DNA of 64,000 nt from assembly GCA_964007475.1 (NCBI GenBank), contig OZ023273.1:76359737-76423736 (forward strand), given 5' to 3'. Position numbers and translations under genes: made by a program. The stretch is from Hybos culiciformis (Eukaryota > Arthropoda > Insecta > Diptera > Hybotidae). How positions within the stretch are numbered: the first letter of the stretch is position 1; every line of letters starts with the position of its first letter. Under the pieces are notes generated by a model, which saw only the letters and a list, made by a program, of their open reading frames with translations, did no database searches and was not told the origin of the DNA. Shown here one piece after another: positions 21,808-32,824 of the stretch.

Positions 21808-24800
21808 TTAAGATTTGCATAATTTGCATATAATGAAATTGTCGAATTTATTATTAGACTTTTTGTAATAAATCTGAAAACATTTCTTGCATATAATTTT
21901 TTGACATATTATACAATTATTAATTTCTTCTCTATAATTTTGTCCACAATGGATACAAAATGTTTGAATGTTTTCAGATTGAGACAATAACAATTTTATT
22001 GCATTTTCCCGAAATAATGTTGGAGTCGCTTTTACTAGATCAGGCTGATCAGGATTGACAATAATTTTCTCAGCGAACTCGCAAATAAGAGGACCGCAAC
22101 TGTAATCATCTTTTTGTAAAAAGTGAACCGGTGGATAGACTGATATCAAGTTGCTAAATATATTTTTTTCCTTGAAAAATTTGTTAAATTTTTTAAGATA
22201 TTTTTCTATTTTTATCATGTCGGTTCCCAGTGGGTCAATTACATAAAATTCTTCCTTTTTCACATTTATCACTGAAAGTAGCCAATGTTTATTATTTTGA
22301 TTTATTTTTGATAATATTATTTCTTTTTCTTTTAAATATAAATAATCGTCAGAATTAAAGAAAGTTAAATCTCGATCTTGAGTAATACAACAAGAGAGAT
22401 TATGGTCAAGTTGTCCAAAAATATCACTTTTATCATATTTTTCAATAAGGCATGCAATGATAATATCTATTACATTACCATCAAACCAGTTAAAGCCAGT
22501 AAGAGTTAAAAAACTTTCTAAAGTTAAATACTTATGTACGTCGTTATTTTTTAAAGATTCGTTTTTTCTATATGCTCCTAAAATTATGTGTTCAATAGTG
22601 TGATGACTATACAAAGTATAGTATCTTATGTTTTTAACAACACCATTATTGTACTTAGATATCTCATTGCTAATGGAAGAGTCGAAATAATCCTCGTCTC
22701 CCAATGCTTCAACTTTGTCAATGAAATTGTTTGTATCTAGAGAATGCGGGAGTTTAATTGGTTTAATAAACCTTGGGGAAAACGATAAATAACTCCTTCT
22801 TTTGACAGGAGGGGTTTTATTCCAATTTTCAGTTAAATTTAAATTCATTGGATCGTCTTTTTCTAAAATAAGAGGTTTTATTTTTTTTGGCGTCGAACCA
22901 AATGAAATAAGGTCTTCTTGTGTCTTCGCATAATTGTGTTCAGTATAAATTTTATTTTCACAAAAATTTAATTTTTTTTTCTTGTCCAAGTATAATGCTG
23001 GCTTCTTTTCTTTTTTTGTATTGCAAGTTTGGGTTTTTTCTAAAATCATTCTTTGAGAACAATATTGTTTTTCTTCTCCTTTAAATTTAAGCATTTTTAA
23101 AGTTCCAACAGTATTATTCATTAGAGTTTCAATTACTCTAGAAATTTTGTCTTTTCCTTCTTTTAGTAATTGATGTTTCAAATTACTAAAAAAACCTTCA
23201 ACTGGCGCATTACTTGCTCTTTTATTTTTCATTAAGCATGTCCAGAAAGGAAGGTAAGAAAAGTACCTATTTAAACTATGAGTTAAAAATAAGTTATTTT
23301 TGTACTCATTTTTCAAAAAGGAAAAACTTTGAGGTTCTTCATCTTCTACTTTTTTAATGACTTTTTCTTGGATTCTTATAAAATAACTATAAAAATGACT
23401 TTTTTTATAAGTTGGGAGATTTGCTGAACTTTGACTCTCATAATTTGAACTTTCTACTTCGTCGTCGTTATTTTTTATAAACGAATTATGACTTTCTTCT
23501 TGAAGGAATTTGTCAAAAAATCTATAACTTGACTTAAAAGATTCGGTTTCTTTTGTCTTAGCAGACAAAATTACAGAAAAATGTTCGAAGAAAGTCGCGG
23601 CTTCAGATAAAGAGCTTATATTAAATGCCGCTCCTAAAATAGATTTAAAAAATGTTTTTATGTTTCGATCGGCGAAGTGTTTTGCAACATCATTGCAAAT
23701 AATTTTCATAAAATGACAGCAACAAAATCGTACTAAAATAAAATCAGGTTCAATCTTATTAAAATTATTGTAAACTATGTCAAAACATTTATTGAGATAT
23801 ATTACTACACATTCAGGGTGGTCACTATGTGGATTTTCCATAAAATTCCATTGTCTTAAGATAGCATTGACAATAGCAAAACTACAGTCCGTAACCACTT
23901 CATCAATTTTTTTGAAGCATTTAATTTTTTGCAGAGTGTTTCTTACATCTGCTAAAAATAATCCGATCGCATTAGCGTCGTGATCACTGCTTATTAAGCT
24001 AAAAAGGGGTAAAACTTTATTATTTTTTAGCCTCATAACCCCCGTATAAAACAAAACACGTTTTTCAGTACCGTTTGGAGCTCTAATAATATTACCGGTA
24101 GCATCTAAATAAACAGTTTTTTCTGTACTATATTCAAAAATGTATTTCATAATATTTTCTTCATATACGAAGACTCCTAACGGTTTGATAATTTTTTTCA
24201 AATAATTGCAAAATTTTTGTTTTTCCGAAAGATCGATAAAATCATCACTAGCGCAATCAAGTTCTGCCTTTTTTTCTTGTTTTACTTTTCTAATTACATG
24301 TCTATTCTTTATTCCCTGAAGATTTCCTTTTTCAACAATGGAGCTTGAAGCTCGTATTGCTTGTTCATTTAAATAATTGTACGAGTTGTAGCTACGCAGA
24401 TCATATTTCATTAGCACTCTTTCAATGCCTCTGACCTGTGAAGTGAGTCTAAGAACTTTTTTTTCTGAGGAACTTATATTTATTCCATGAGTTGGATCTT
24501 TTGCAGATCTGAATATATCTATTTTTTTTGAATCAAGAAATGTTAAAAACTTGTATTTTGTACAATTATAATGAGCACAATAAGCAAATGAAACAAATCC
24601 GAATTTAGTTCGGTAGAATGTTTTAAAATATAAAATACAGACATTATTATATTTTCTGAAATTTCTTCTAATAATAAATGATAATTTATCAGATATAGAA
24701 AAATCTGTATCTTCGTCTAAAATTAATTGTAATTCCAGATCCAGAATAGACAATTCTATTATTTTATGAAATGAACATTTGAATCTACGGATAGGTCTTG

Positions 24801-25989
24801 CAGTAAGTGCATCTTGATATTTTATTTCTAAATTTGGGCTTTCACTTTTACTATAAATTGTTTTTAAAGAGAGATATCTTTCTATTTTGTTTACTTTAGA
24901 TTCAGGAATCTGAATAGAATCTAGATCAAAACTATTAGACACATTTTGAGTTTCCATTTCGTCAATTTCAAAATTTTTTTCAAATATTTCGTTTTTTTTT
25001 TCATTTTCAATTAAAGTGTCTATTATATTTTCCTCATTTTTATTAGTAATTTGTTTTATTTTGTTTATTTCAGAGTCTTCGTCAAAAATACTATATTCAA
25101 AATTAGTAGACTCATAATTTTCTTTTTTTTGTAATTCTTTTTCAAATATTTTACTGTTTTTTTCATTTTCATGCAAGCTTTCTTTATTAATAATTTGTTT
25201 TATTTTCTTTATTTCAGAGTCTATATCAAAATTAATATTTTCAAAATCATTAAATTCAAAATTAGTAGATTCATAATTTTCTTTTATTTCTAACTCTTTT
25301 TCAAATATTTTACTGTTTTTTTCTTTATAATTAATTTTTTTTATTTCAAAGTCTTCATCAAAAATATTACATTCAAAATTAGTAGACTCATAATTTTCTT
25401 TTTTTTTAAATTCTTTTTTAAATTTTTCATTTTCTTTTTCTTTTTCATGCAAGCTTTCTTTATAAATGTTTTTTCTTATTTTCTTTAGTTCAGAGTTCAT
25501 ATCAAAATTACTATTTTTAAAATCATTAAATTCAAAATTAGACTCGTAATTTTCTTTCATTTCTAATTCTTTTTCATTTTCATAAAAGCTTTCAATTATA
25601 TTTTTCTTATTAATTTCCGTAATTTTTTTTATTTCAAAGACGTTATCAAAATTATTATCTTCAAATTCAATTGATTCAAAACTATTACATTTGAAATTCT
25701 CATTATTTTCTTTTACTTCTACTTCTTTTTTAAATTTTACAAGAGATAATGTATTTAAATTATTCTTACCTTGTTTTGAACGACGGTAAAGGTTGTAAAA
25801 TCTTTGCCTATGTTTGGCTGAATTTTTAATTTTAAATAATTTTGAGAGTCTTTCATATGACTCATTATTTTTCCTCTCGAAATCATTTTTCTTCAAATTA
25901 AGATAATCAACAGCCTTCTCAAAATCATTAGGATCAATGATTGTTGGTCTGTTTCCATATTTGTAAGTATTATCGAAATATCTTTCCAT
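21808..25989 (-). CDS. MULE-type transposase with C-terminal Ulp1 cysteine-protease domain
   Basis: An intact 1,393-aa ORF. Residues about 100-330 are tandem Lys/Glu/Asn-rich repeats built on ENYESTNFE and EIKKI. The core has YLDATG (Asp about 630), VVTDCSFAIVNAILRQWN (Asp about 700) and APVEGFFSNLKHQLL (Glu about 931), a plausible DDE triad of the MULE-like group with a Cys/His-rich stretch (RFCCCHFMK) between. Near the C-terminus HWLLSV (His about 1235), YVIDPLGTD (Asp about 1251) and DDYSCGPLICEFAE (Cys about 1297) match the His-Asp-Cys triad of Ulp1/C48 SUMO-type proteases. The tail (about 1343-1392) has four CxxC-like pairs, probably zinc binding. It would cut the element ends in the nucleus. 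A splice acceptor just before the ATG suggests a 5' UTR intron. Intactness among dead neighbours suggests selection or recent activity. Confidence 0.85.
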   Translation of the reverse strand: MERYFDNTYKYGNRPTIIDPNDFEKAVDYLNLKKNDFERKNNESYERLSKLFKIKNSAKHRQRFYNLYRRSKQGKNNLNTLSLVKFKKEVEVKENNENFKCNSFESIEFEDNNFDNVFEIKKITEINKKNIIESFYENEKELEMKENYESNFEFNDFKNSNFDMNSELKKIRKNIYKESLHEKEKENEKFKKEFKKKENYESTNFECNIFDEDFEIKKINYKEKNSKIFEKELEIKENYESTNFEFNDFENINFDIDSEIKKIKQIINKESLHENEKNSKIFEKELQKKENYESTNFEYSIFDEDSEINKIKQITNKNEENIIDTLIENEKKNEIFEKNFEIDEMETQNVSNSFDLDSIQIPESKVNKIERYLSLKTIYSKSESPNLEIKYQDALTARPIRRFKCSFHKIIELSILDLELQLILDEDTDFSISDKLSFIIRRNFRKYNNVCILYFKTFYRTKFGFVSFAYCAHYNCTKYKFLTFLDSKKIDIFRSAKDPTHGINISSSEKKVLRLTSQVRGIERVLMKYDLRSYNSYNYLNEQAIRASSSIVEKGNLQGIKNRHVIRKVKQEKKAELDCASDDFIDLSEKQKFCNYLKKIIKPLGVFVYEENIMKYIFEYSTEKTVYLDATGNIIRAPNGTEKRVLFYTGVMRLKNNKVLPLFSLISSDHDANAIGLFLADVRNTLQKIKCFKKIDEVVTDCSFAIVNAILRQWNFMENPHSDHPECVVIYLNKCFDIVYNNFNKIEPDFILVRFCCCHFMKIICNDVAKHFADRNIKTFFKSILGAAFNISSLSEAATFFEHFSVILSAKTKETESFKSSYRFFDKFLQEESHNSFIKNNDDEVESSNYESQSSANLPTYKKSHFYSYFIRIQEKVIKKVEDEEPQSFSFLKNEYKNNLFLTHSLNRYFSYLPFWTCLMKNKRASNAPVEGFFSNLKHQLLKEGKDKISRVIETLMNNTVGTLKMLKFKGEEKQYCSQRMILEKTQTCNTKKEKKPALYLDKKKKLNFCENKIYTEHNYAKTQEDLISFGSTPKKIKPLILEKDDPMNLNLTENWNKTPPVKRRSYLSFSPRFIKPIKLPHSLDTNNFIDKVEALGDEDYFDSSISNEISKYNNGVVKNIRYYTLYSHHTIEHIILGAYRKNESLKNNDVHKYLTLESFLTLTGFNWFDGNVIDIIIACLIEKYDKSDIFGQLDHNLSCCITQDRDLTFFNSDDYLYLKEKEIILSKINQNNKHWLLSVINVKKEEFYVIDPLGTDMIKIEKYLKKFNKFFKEKNIFSNLISVYPPVHFLQKDDYSCGPLICEFAEKIIVNPDQPDLVKATPTLFRENAIKLLLSQSENIQTFCIHCGQNYREEINNCIICQKIICKKCFQIYYKKSNNKFDNFIICKLCKS
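25000..25720 (-). repeat. Coding tandem repeats in the transposase N-terminal region
   Basis: About five imperfect units of roughly 130-160 bp encode Glu/Lys/Asn-rich blocks, each with a variant of ENYESTNFE followed by an acidic stretch and EIKKI. This segment is likely to be length-variable and structurally disordered. Confidence 0.7.
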
Positions 25990-26045
25990 TTTGTATATTC
26001 TGAAAAATTAGAAAATAAAAATTATAGTACTAAGAAATTCGTATA

Positions 26046-26446
26046 CGAGTAGAAACTCTCTAAGTTATACACTCTCTAAGTTAGAAACGTCTGTAACTTA
26101 AATTTTTTTTCATATTTGTATGAAAATGTGCCTCTATAACTCAGACTCTGTAAGTTAGACACCTTGATATGTTTCATACATTTTTTGAATCAAAAACCTC
26201 TGTAAATTTTTCTACAAATTTTAAAATTTGAGAATTCTGAGAAAAAAAAAAATTTTAATCAATTAATTAAGTACGAATATTTAGTACAAAGTTCAAATAA
26301 ATTAACTTGAATATAAAGCTTTTTTCTGTGTCAACAAATGCCTACTTTTTTATTTTTTTAAATAAATCTTTCTATCTTAGACAATATCTATAAGTTAGAC
26401 TTTTATCTGTTTTCCTTGAGTGTTGAAGTAAGAGAGGTTCTACCCG
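26046..26446. mobile_element. pogo/Tigger-type MITE upstream of the transposase
   Basis: The ends CGAGTAGAAACTCTCTAAG and its inverted counterpart (right end AGAGAGGTTCTACCCG) resemble Tigger/pogo termini and are flanked by TA on both sides. The interior repeats CTCTAAGTTAGA-like words. It sits 57 bp upstream of the transposase ATG, so it may contribute promoter or 5' UTR sequence. Confidence 0.65.
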
Positions 26447-26449
26447 TAA

Positions 26450-28740
26450 TAATTAAACTAAAATTATCTTGGTCGTTAAACTAATCAATTCTGCAGTGTA
26501 CCATAAGAACAATATAACAATATAACAAAAAAAATTAAAAATTGAAGGAAAAATACCTCTAACGGAATTTCACTATATTTGAATTTTATTTCTGTTCAGA
26601 AACTAGAATTTCTTAAAAAAATTTACATTTTTTTAAAATTAAATTAAATTAATTAAAAATTGTTTAGAAAATTAAAGAAATTCAAAATTCCATTTCAGCC
26701 CTGGAGAGTGATATTTTAAATTTACTTCTGTTTGTTTTTTTTTTATTATCTGTTTCCTTTACTTCACAATCTCAGCAAATATGTTCTAGTTTTTCAAAGA
26801 CAAATTTCAGACAAAAAACTCAATGGGTAAAAAATTCGGCTCACTCACCCTGGACCCAGTTATAAATTCTCTAATATATCAAAAAATCACTTCAGTTGAG
26901 ATTGTAATAGCCCTACAATCAAAGCAAAACCAAGACCAATTTTTCACCGTGCGGGCTCTTAAAATAAAAATAATAATCTACTCTTCCAGGCTCCCCAAAG
27001 AGGCGAGGCCTGACAGGACATATTCGAACGTCCGATTTTTTTTAAAATGTCGAGGAGTGATTTCGATAAAAAAAGGAGTGATTTGGAAGGTCATTTAGCT
27101 TAATTCCCTGATGGGTCGGAGATTAACTTTTCATAGGTATAACCTATAACAAGTTTATTTAGAAAAAAAAAAATTTTTTTAATTTAAAATCTAAAATTTT
27201 TTTGATTTATAATGAACTTACCTGTATATAATAAATTTTGGGATATTTCACAAAAATCTTTATTTTATAGGTATTTCACTTAAAATTTTAATTTGATAAT
27301 TTGTTATAATTTTTAAAAATTTTTTTTTTTTTTCAAACTCAAATTTTCAAATTTTTTTAACTTTTGAATTTTCACCTCACTTTTTTTAAATTGCCAGACT
27401 ATAATATTTATAATAGGTGAAGTTATCCTATTCAAAGTTTTATGCTAATAATACAATAGCTAGTGTTTTATTTTTTATAATATATTAAACATTTTTGGGC
27501 TGCAGCAATAAAAGTTTGTTTATAAAACGTTCACAACGTTAAATTCCAAACTGATTAAATGGGTGTGTAAAAAATCTTCAAAATATTTGCAATTAAAAAT
27601 GTAACTAAAATTTATTGGGTGAGTGTTATTGGTTAATTTGCGAAAAAGGGGGTTTTAGCTCCTTTTCCGAAGGGACATGGAACATGCGAGGGCAACTGGT
27701 CTAAAAAGTATAATTGGATTGTAGAAGTGGTACAAATGGTCAATTGCGTAACTGGATTTTTTAAACCAAAAAACCTGTTGTACAATTCTAATTTTAAATT
27801 GTACGTGGCATTTTGGATTTTACAACTGGCTCAAAAAAAATTTACATGGTAATTGTACAACTGACATGCATCTAATTTGTTAATTCCCTAGGTAATAGGT
27901 AAATTTATGTTGCAATTGCAGTGAATTTATTGCTAACTTATTTATAAGCACTTTTTAATTTCAAGCTTAACTTATTTCTGCATCTGGCAGCGCTGTATCT
28001 CGGGTGTTAATCGCAATATCCCGGGTGTTAATCGCAACAAACATTTCGGTGTTATTAATTTTATTTTCGTCATAAATTAAAAAATTCAATTGAGGCTCTA
28101 AAATTTGTTTTTTGATATAATATCTCCGCCCAAGTTCATACAAATAACTTCCAATAATCTTCTAATTGTTCTCTATATAATGTGGTCATTCCTTAAAATG
28201 TGAAATTTAACACTTAATTTAATTTATTGTAAAAATATTTACCTACTTTAAATTATTATTTGAACTATTTTCCGTATAATTTTAATTTTATCCACCAAAC
28301 TGATTGTAACAACACAATAGATGTCGCTTATTTTACTAACATTGTCAATAGAATGGTTTCATACTTTTTTGCATATGTATCTGGCAGCATTGTACCGTGT
28401 TGAATTTTCCTAACTTTTTTTTTTAAAATTGTATCTCGAATCTCGGTTTTTTCTTTTTAAATTTAAACTTAGTAAAGTAGTTTATTTACTTTTAGTAAAA
28501 AGTAAAAATATATTTTGTGTACAAATAAATAAATTTTTTTTCAGCAAACATCTAAATTGTACGTGCAACTTGAAAGGTAAGTGTTTTTTTTTTTTATTCA
28601 GGTTCCTACCTTTTTAGGTTTTCTGTATTACTGTCACATGCCACACAGTCCATTGGAGTGTCCAGGTCCAAAATTCCACCATAACAATTTTATAATAAAT
28701 CTAAAAAAATTTTATAACTTTTTTTTAGATTCTATTTGTA
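26450..28740. other. Non-coding stretch between transposase and RG-rich ORF
   Basis: Mostly AT-rich. A 21-bp direct repeat of CGGGTGTTAATCGCAA occurs twice at about 27,997-28,040. Several variants of a GTACAACTGG word occur at 27,690-27,870. The two genes are divergent, so their promoters would lie here. No TATA box can be assigned with confidence. Confidence 0.4.
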
Positions 28741-29142
28741 ATGGCAAACGCTGAGGAAGTTGTTAGTATTAACGAGGAGGAGAACGAGGTGGAGGACTTG
28801 GCCACAAAGAAACAGGCACTTAAGAATAAAGAGGACGAGTTGAAGGTGCTTGAAGAACATCTCAAAAACCGAGAAAAGAAACTTCTTCTTGAGGCGGAAC
28901 TGAAGCAGATAGAAAATCAGTTGAAGGAGAGCAGAAAAAAAATGGATCAACAAAAAAAAAAATCAGATAAGCCACCTGTTTACCATTCACATCATTATTA
29001 TGCTCCCCAAAGCAATCAGTATCATGGTCGAAGTTCTCGTGGATACTATAAATACCATGGACGAGGTAACCAAGGACGAAATTTTCGTGGACGAGGATAC
29101 CGTGGACGAGGATACCGTGGACGTGGTTACAATTATTATTAG
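28741..29142 (+). CDS. Small coiled-coil and RG-repeat protein, unrecognised
   Basis: 133 aa. Residues 1-75 are a charged heptad-like coiled coil (LKVLEEHLKNREKKLLL, then KQIENQLKESRKKMDQQ). Residues 80-133 are basic and aromatic with RG repeats (NFRGRGYRGRGYRGRGYNYY). This is an RNA-binding-like tail; no known domain was recognised. A polypyrimidine tract and AG lie just before the ATG, and a donor-like GTAATT follows the stop, so flanking introns are possible. It is intact and divergent from the transposase inside the giant MULE. It could be an element-encoded accessory protein or a captured host exon. No function is assigned. Confidence 0.55.
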   Translation: MANAEEVVSINEEENEVEDLATKKQALKNKEDELKVLEEHLKNREKKLLLEAELKQIENQLKESRKKMDQQKKKSDKPPVYHSHHYYAPQSNQYHGRSSRGYYKYHGRGNQGRNFRGRGYRGRGYRGRGYNYY

Positions 29143-29144
29143 GT

Positions 29145-32100
29145 AATTATTTTAATATTTTTCATTTTTATTTTTTTAAAAGATAAATAAGTTTTTAATA
29201 AAAAAAATTTTTTTAGGGCCTGTTGAGCAACAAAAATTGTATTATTAGAAAAAATAATTAAAAAGAACTCCATTCGAGATCTATCTTTACTGGCCTGAAA
29301 TACCTCCGGAATTAATTAGATTATTATTATTTACATTTCATTAACTTTATAAAACGAAATTTAAATAAAAAATAATAACAAAGGATGAACAGGCTTTACT
29401 GACTTTAATTTTCTTATCATAATTCATTGTAAATAAAAGTAAATAGAATTTTTTATCATTACCTTAAAGTTCTTTTAAGAAAATAGAGAAATAATTTATT
29501 CTCACTATAATTCGTACATGTATATCGCATATACTTACATTTACATATTTTTCCTAGAAAAATATTTCTCCATTAAAACAACGTCCTAGTTTTTTCCAAA
29601 TGTATAAAATAAATCTAAATAACATTTAAAAACAGATTATAATAAAATACAAACTAAATTCTCATTATTCCTCACAAATAATATCTGGATCTACAAGAAA
29701 CTAACTAATTAAAGGAACATAGAATCCTACTAATTATTCTTTTTGGATTTGCCAATTCCAAGCCAATTAGGCATAACATTTACATTCCAAGTAGGTACAG
29801 GTAAAAACATTTATAATATGAGGACACAATTATATCTTTTAAGAAATATAAAGTTGTTCAACCACCAAATAATTATACGGTGTTTAATATATTTAAAATG
29901 AAATAAAATTGATAAAAAAGATCCTAATTAGATTTAGTATCAAATGAAAAAATACAAAAAAAACATTTTATCTTTATCAAGCTCTGAATATCGATTAAAA
30001 AACCACTGAGATCTGAGAGTGAAATTAACATACATGACTGCTTCTTGTACTACATAAATATTAGTATGCATTGAAAGAAATTGTTTTGTTATTTATTATA
30101 AAATTGAACTCTACATGCATATTATTGTTGCAACTAAGTATGACAAAAATAAGTTTTAATATGCCAATTAATGAGGAATATAAGAAATATTATATGTAGT
30201 AGTATGTTCAATGTAAGAAAGTTTGATAGAATAGATTTATATTAATTAAAATAATATCAATGTACATGAGACAGAATTGAATAGAAGTTTATTTCTAATT
30301 TTTACAATTCTGGCAAATTAATTTAAATATTTAACATTTTTGAAAAAAAAAAAAAAAAATTCGTTAATTATTATTATACTGATAAATGTAATTGCGTGAA
30401 ATCTAAAATTTTCCATAGCAAACTTTTCTTTTTGTTAAAACATAACTTTAATGGTTGTGTCCTGGAAATAAATAGAAAATCAAAATTTTTTTATGAACGT
30501 TTTTTTTTGAATAATTTTCTTTTATATAAAAAATATTTTAGTTTTATTTAATAACGGGTGGCGTCGTAATTGATAAAAGTTATTACATAAAAAATAATTT
30601 CAAAATTTCGTATTTTTATCAAACTTTTTTTTCTCTTTAAATTATCATATTATCAATCAAAAAAAAGATACGCGCAATATCATAAATAAATTCATAACAT
30701 TATTTTTCTATTGTAAGTTACTAATAATATGTTGAGTAGGTTCAACATTTTTTTATTATAATGTAAGTTGATAAATAATAAACAATGCTTTAAATTAAGG
30801 TAACATTAAAAATAACAATCAGGGTTGCGGAATGGCGCCTGCCTTCTGTTGAGCGAAATTTAAAGTTAAATAATTTGTTTTTCCAGTCGATTTACAGTAC
30901 TTTTAGGCTCTTAGACATAAATGGTTCTAAAAAGAAGTTTTGCGACTTTGCTTGATGTATATGCAATAAAATCTTTTATGGATGCGAAAAGTGGAACTAG
31001 AAATGGACGCATCGTATATGATGTTAGAAAATTACCTTACATGTTGTTTCCATATTTACTCAAATTTCTAAAATTTTTCTATTAAATAAAAAATATTATC
31101 TTGTAGATACTAATATTGAATATACTTATTAATATTGAATATATGCATAATTAATTTCTCCAATAAATTAATGATAACAAAGTAGATACGAAGCTACTGA
31201 ACTATTTAAAAAAGATCAAAAAGTGAACAATACTAAATACACGAGAAGTCAAAATGCAAAAAATGGTAATTTTGAACTGTTTCTTATATTTCTAAGGAAA
31301 ATTTCAACACTTTCTTTCATCGCAGTGCAGCAGCAGTATTAAAGGTTCTAAAATTATTTTTTTTTGTTTCAGAAAATTCTACAACTTGGCATTAAATAAA
31401 TTTCTGGAAAACAATTTTTCTCAAAATTCATCTTGAGAAATTTTTTTTTTAAACTCGAAAAATTAATCATTTCTATAATTTGCACACTTGTATGTAATAC
31501 AGAATATGAAGATCAATTTTATGCACGTAAAATATAGGCAATTCTCAAAAAAAACTTTAAATAACATTTATTGGATATGAATAATTATACATGTGGGGGA
31601 TATTTCTGAAAGGGAGGCGTCAGAAAAAATGATGTTCATATCACCTTATGGTACTTTAGGGCCCGTGGACTCAGAATATAATTGTCGTTATATACGCAAA
31701 TGCCATCTAGTCTGAAAAATGCAACTGAACTTTTTTTTTTTAAATCCGGTTTTTGAAATTTTCTCCATAGCGGTAATTCCAAAATCCCTGATTTCCTTTT
31801 GCAGAAGGATGTTGTTCTAATTACTTTTTTTAAAAAAGTTCTCACAACTTTCTCCTTTTGTAAAAATCAAGTTTTGGATAGATTTCATTTGCCGTTTCAT
31901 AAACATAAGGTAAAAAGGTGCAATAGACAAACAAGGATATAATCGCAATTTACTCCGAAGTCCTTAAAGATTTTTAAATTTTTTTTGGTAAATTTGTACA
32001 ATTTTATTATCTATATTTAAAAAAAATCAAGGATTTCAAAATTGCAAAAAACCGATTTTTCAAAAAAAAAAATTCAATTGCATTTTTCGTCCATTATATG

Positions 32101-32820
32101 GCATTTTCTGGTATAACGACATATGTATTCGAGTCCATTTAAACTTTTTATTATTTTATATTCTAGAAAGCTTTATTAAAAAAAACATTTTTTTTATTAT
32201 AGGTATCTTTGTCGGACTGCTTGGCGACTGATGCAAAATTTTATTTCAATTATTTATTATTACAATATGCAGTCAAGGGATATTAAATTCATTGAATTTA
32301 TTGTAAAAAAAAAAATTAATTAAATTCATTAAATCTTTTTACAACGGACATAAAATTTTTTTACAACGGACATCACTTTTTTATTTTGGTAACATGTGCA
32401 TGTCATTATAAATAAATTGACATATATTCTAAATAAAAATATAAAAAAATATATTATAATATGAACATATGTACATATTTATGTTATTATATAGATAATA
32501 TTTTCAATTAATTGACTAAAATTCAACTATATTAATCATTTTGTTAAATTTATTTTTATTTAATTTAAATAGAATTTTATAGAAAGTAGATAGATATTAG
32601 AGGTGTGTACCTTGAACCGATAAATTTTACTGTGCATCAGATGATTAACTATTATACTGTGAAGGGTTATATTCTTAAAATTGAGCAAAATAAAATTTTT
32701 AATATAATTTAAAAATGATGTTTTTTTTAATAATTTTATTTATAATCGAATGATATACATAGATTCAACTATGAAGATACTAGGATTTTGTTTGTTGTTT
32801 CAAATAATTTTACTCGTATG
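29145..32820. other. Long AT-rich non-coding interior of the giant MULE
   Basis: No recognised gene in 3.7 kb. A small plus-strand ORF at 30,920-31,084 (MVLKRSFATLLDVYAIKSF start) follows an acceptor-like TTTTCCAG region but matches nothing recognised. The tract 31,630-32,130 has related words in both orientations (GTCGTTATA and ATAACGAC), possibly an eroded fold-back element. Confidence 0.4.
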
Positions 32821-32824
32821 CTCG

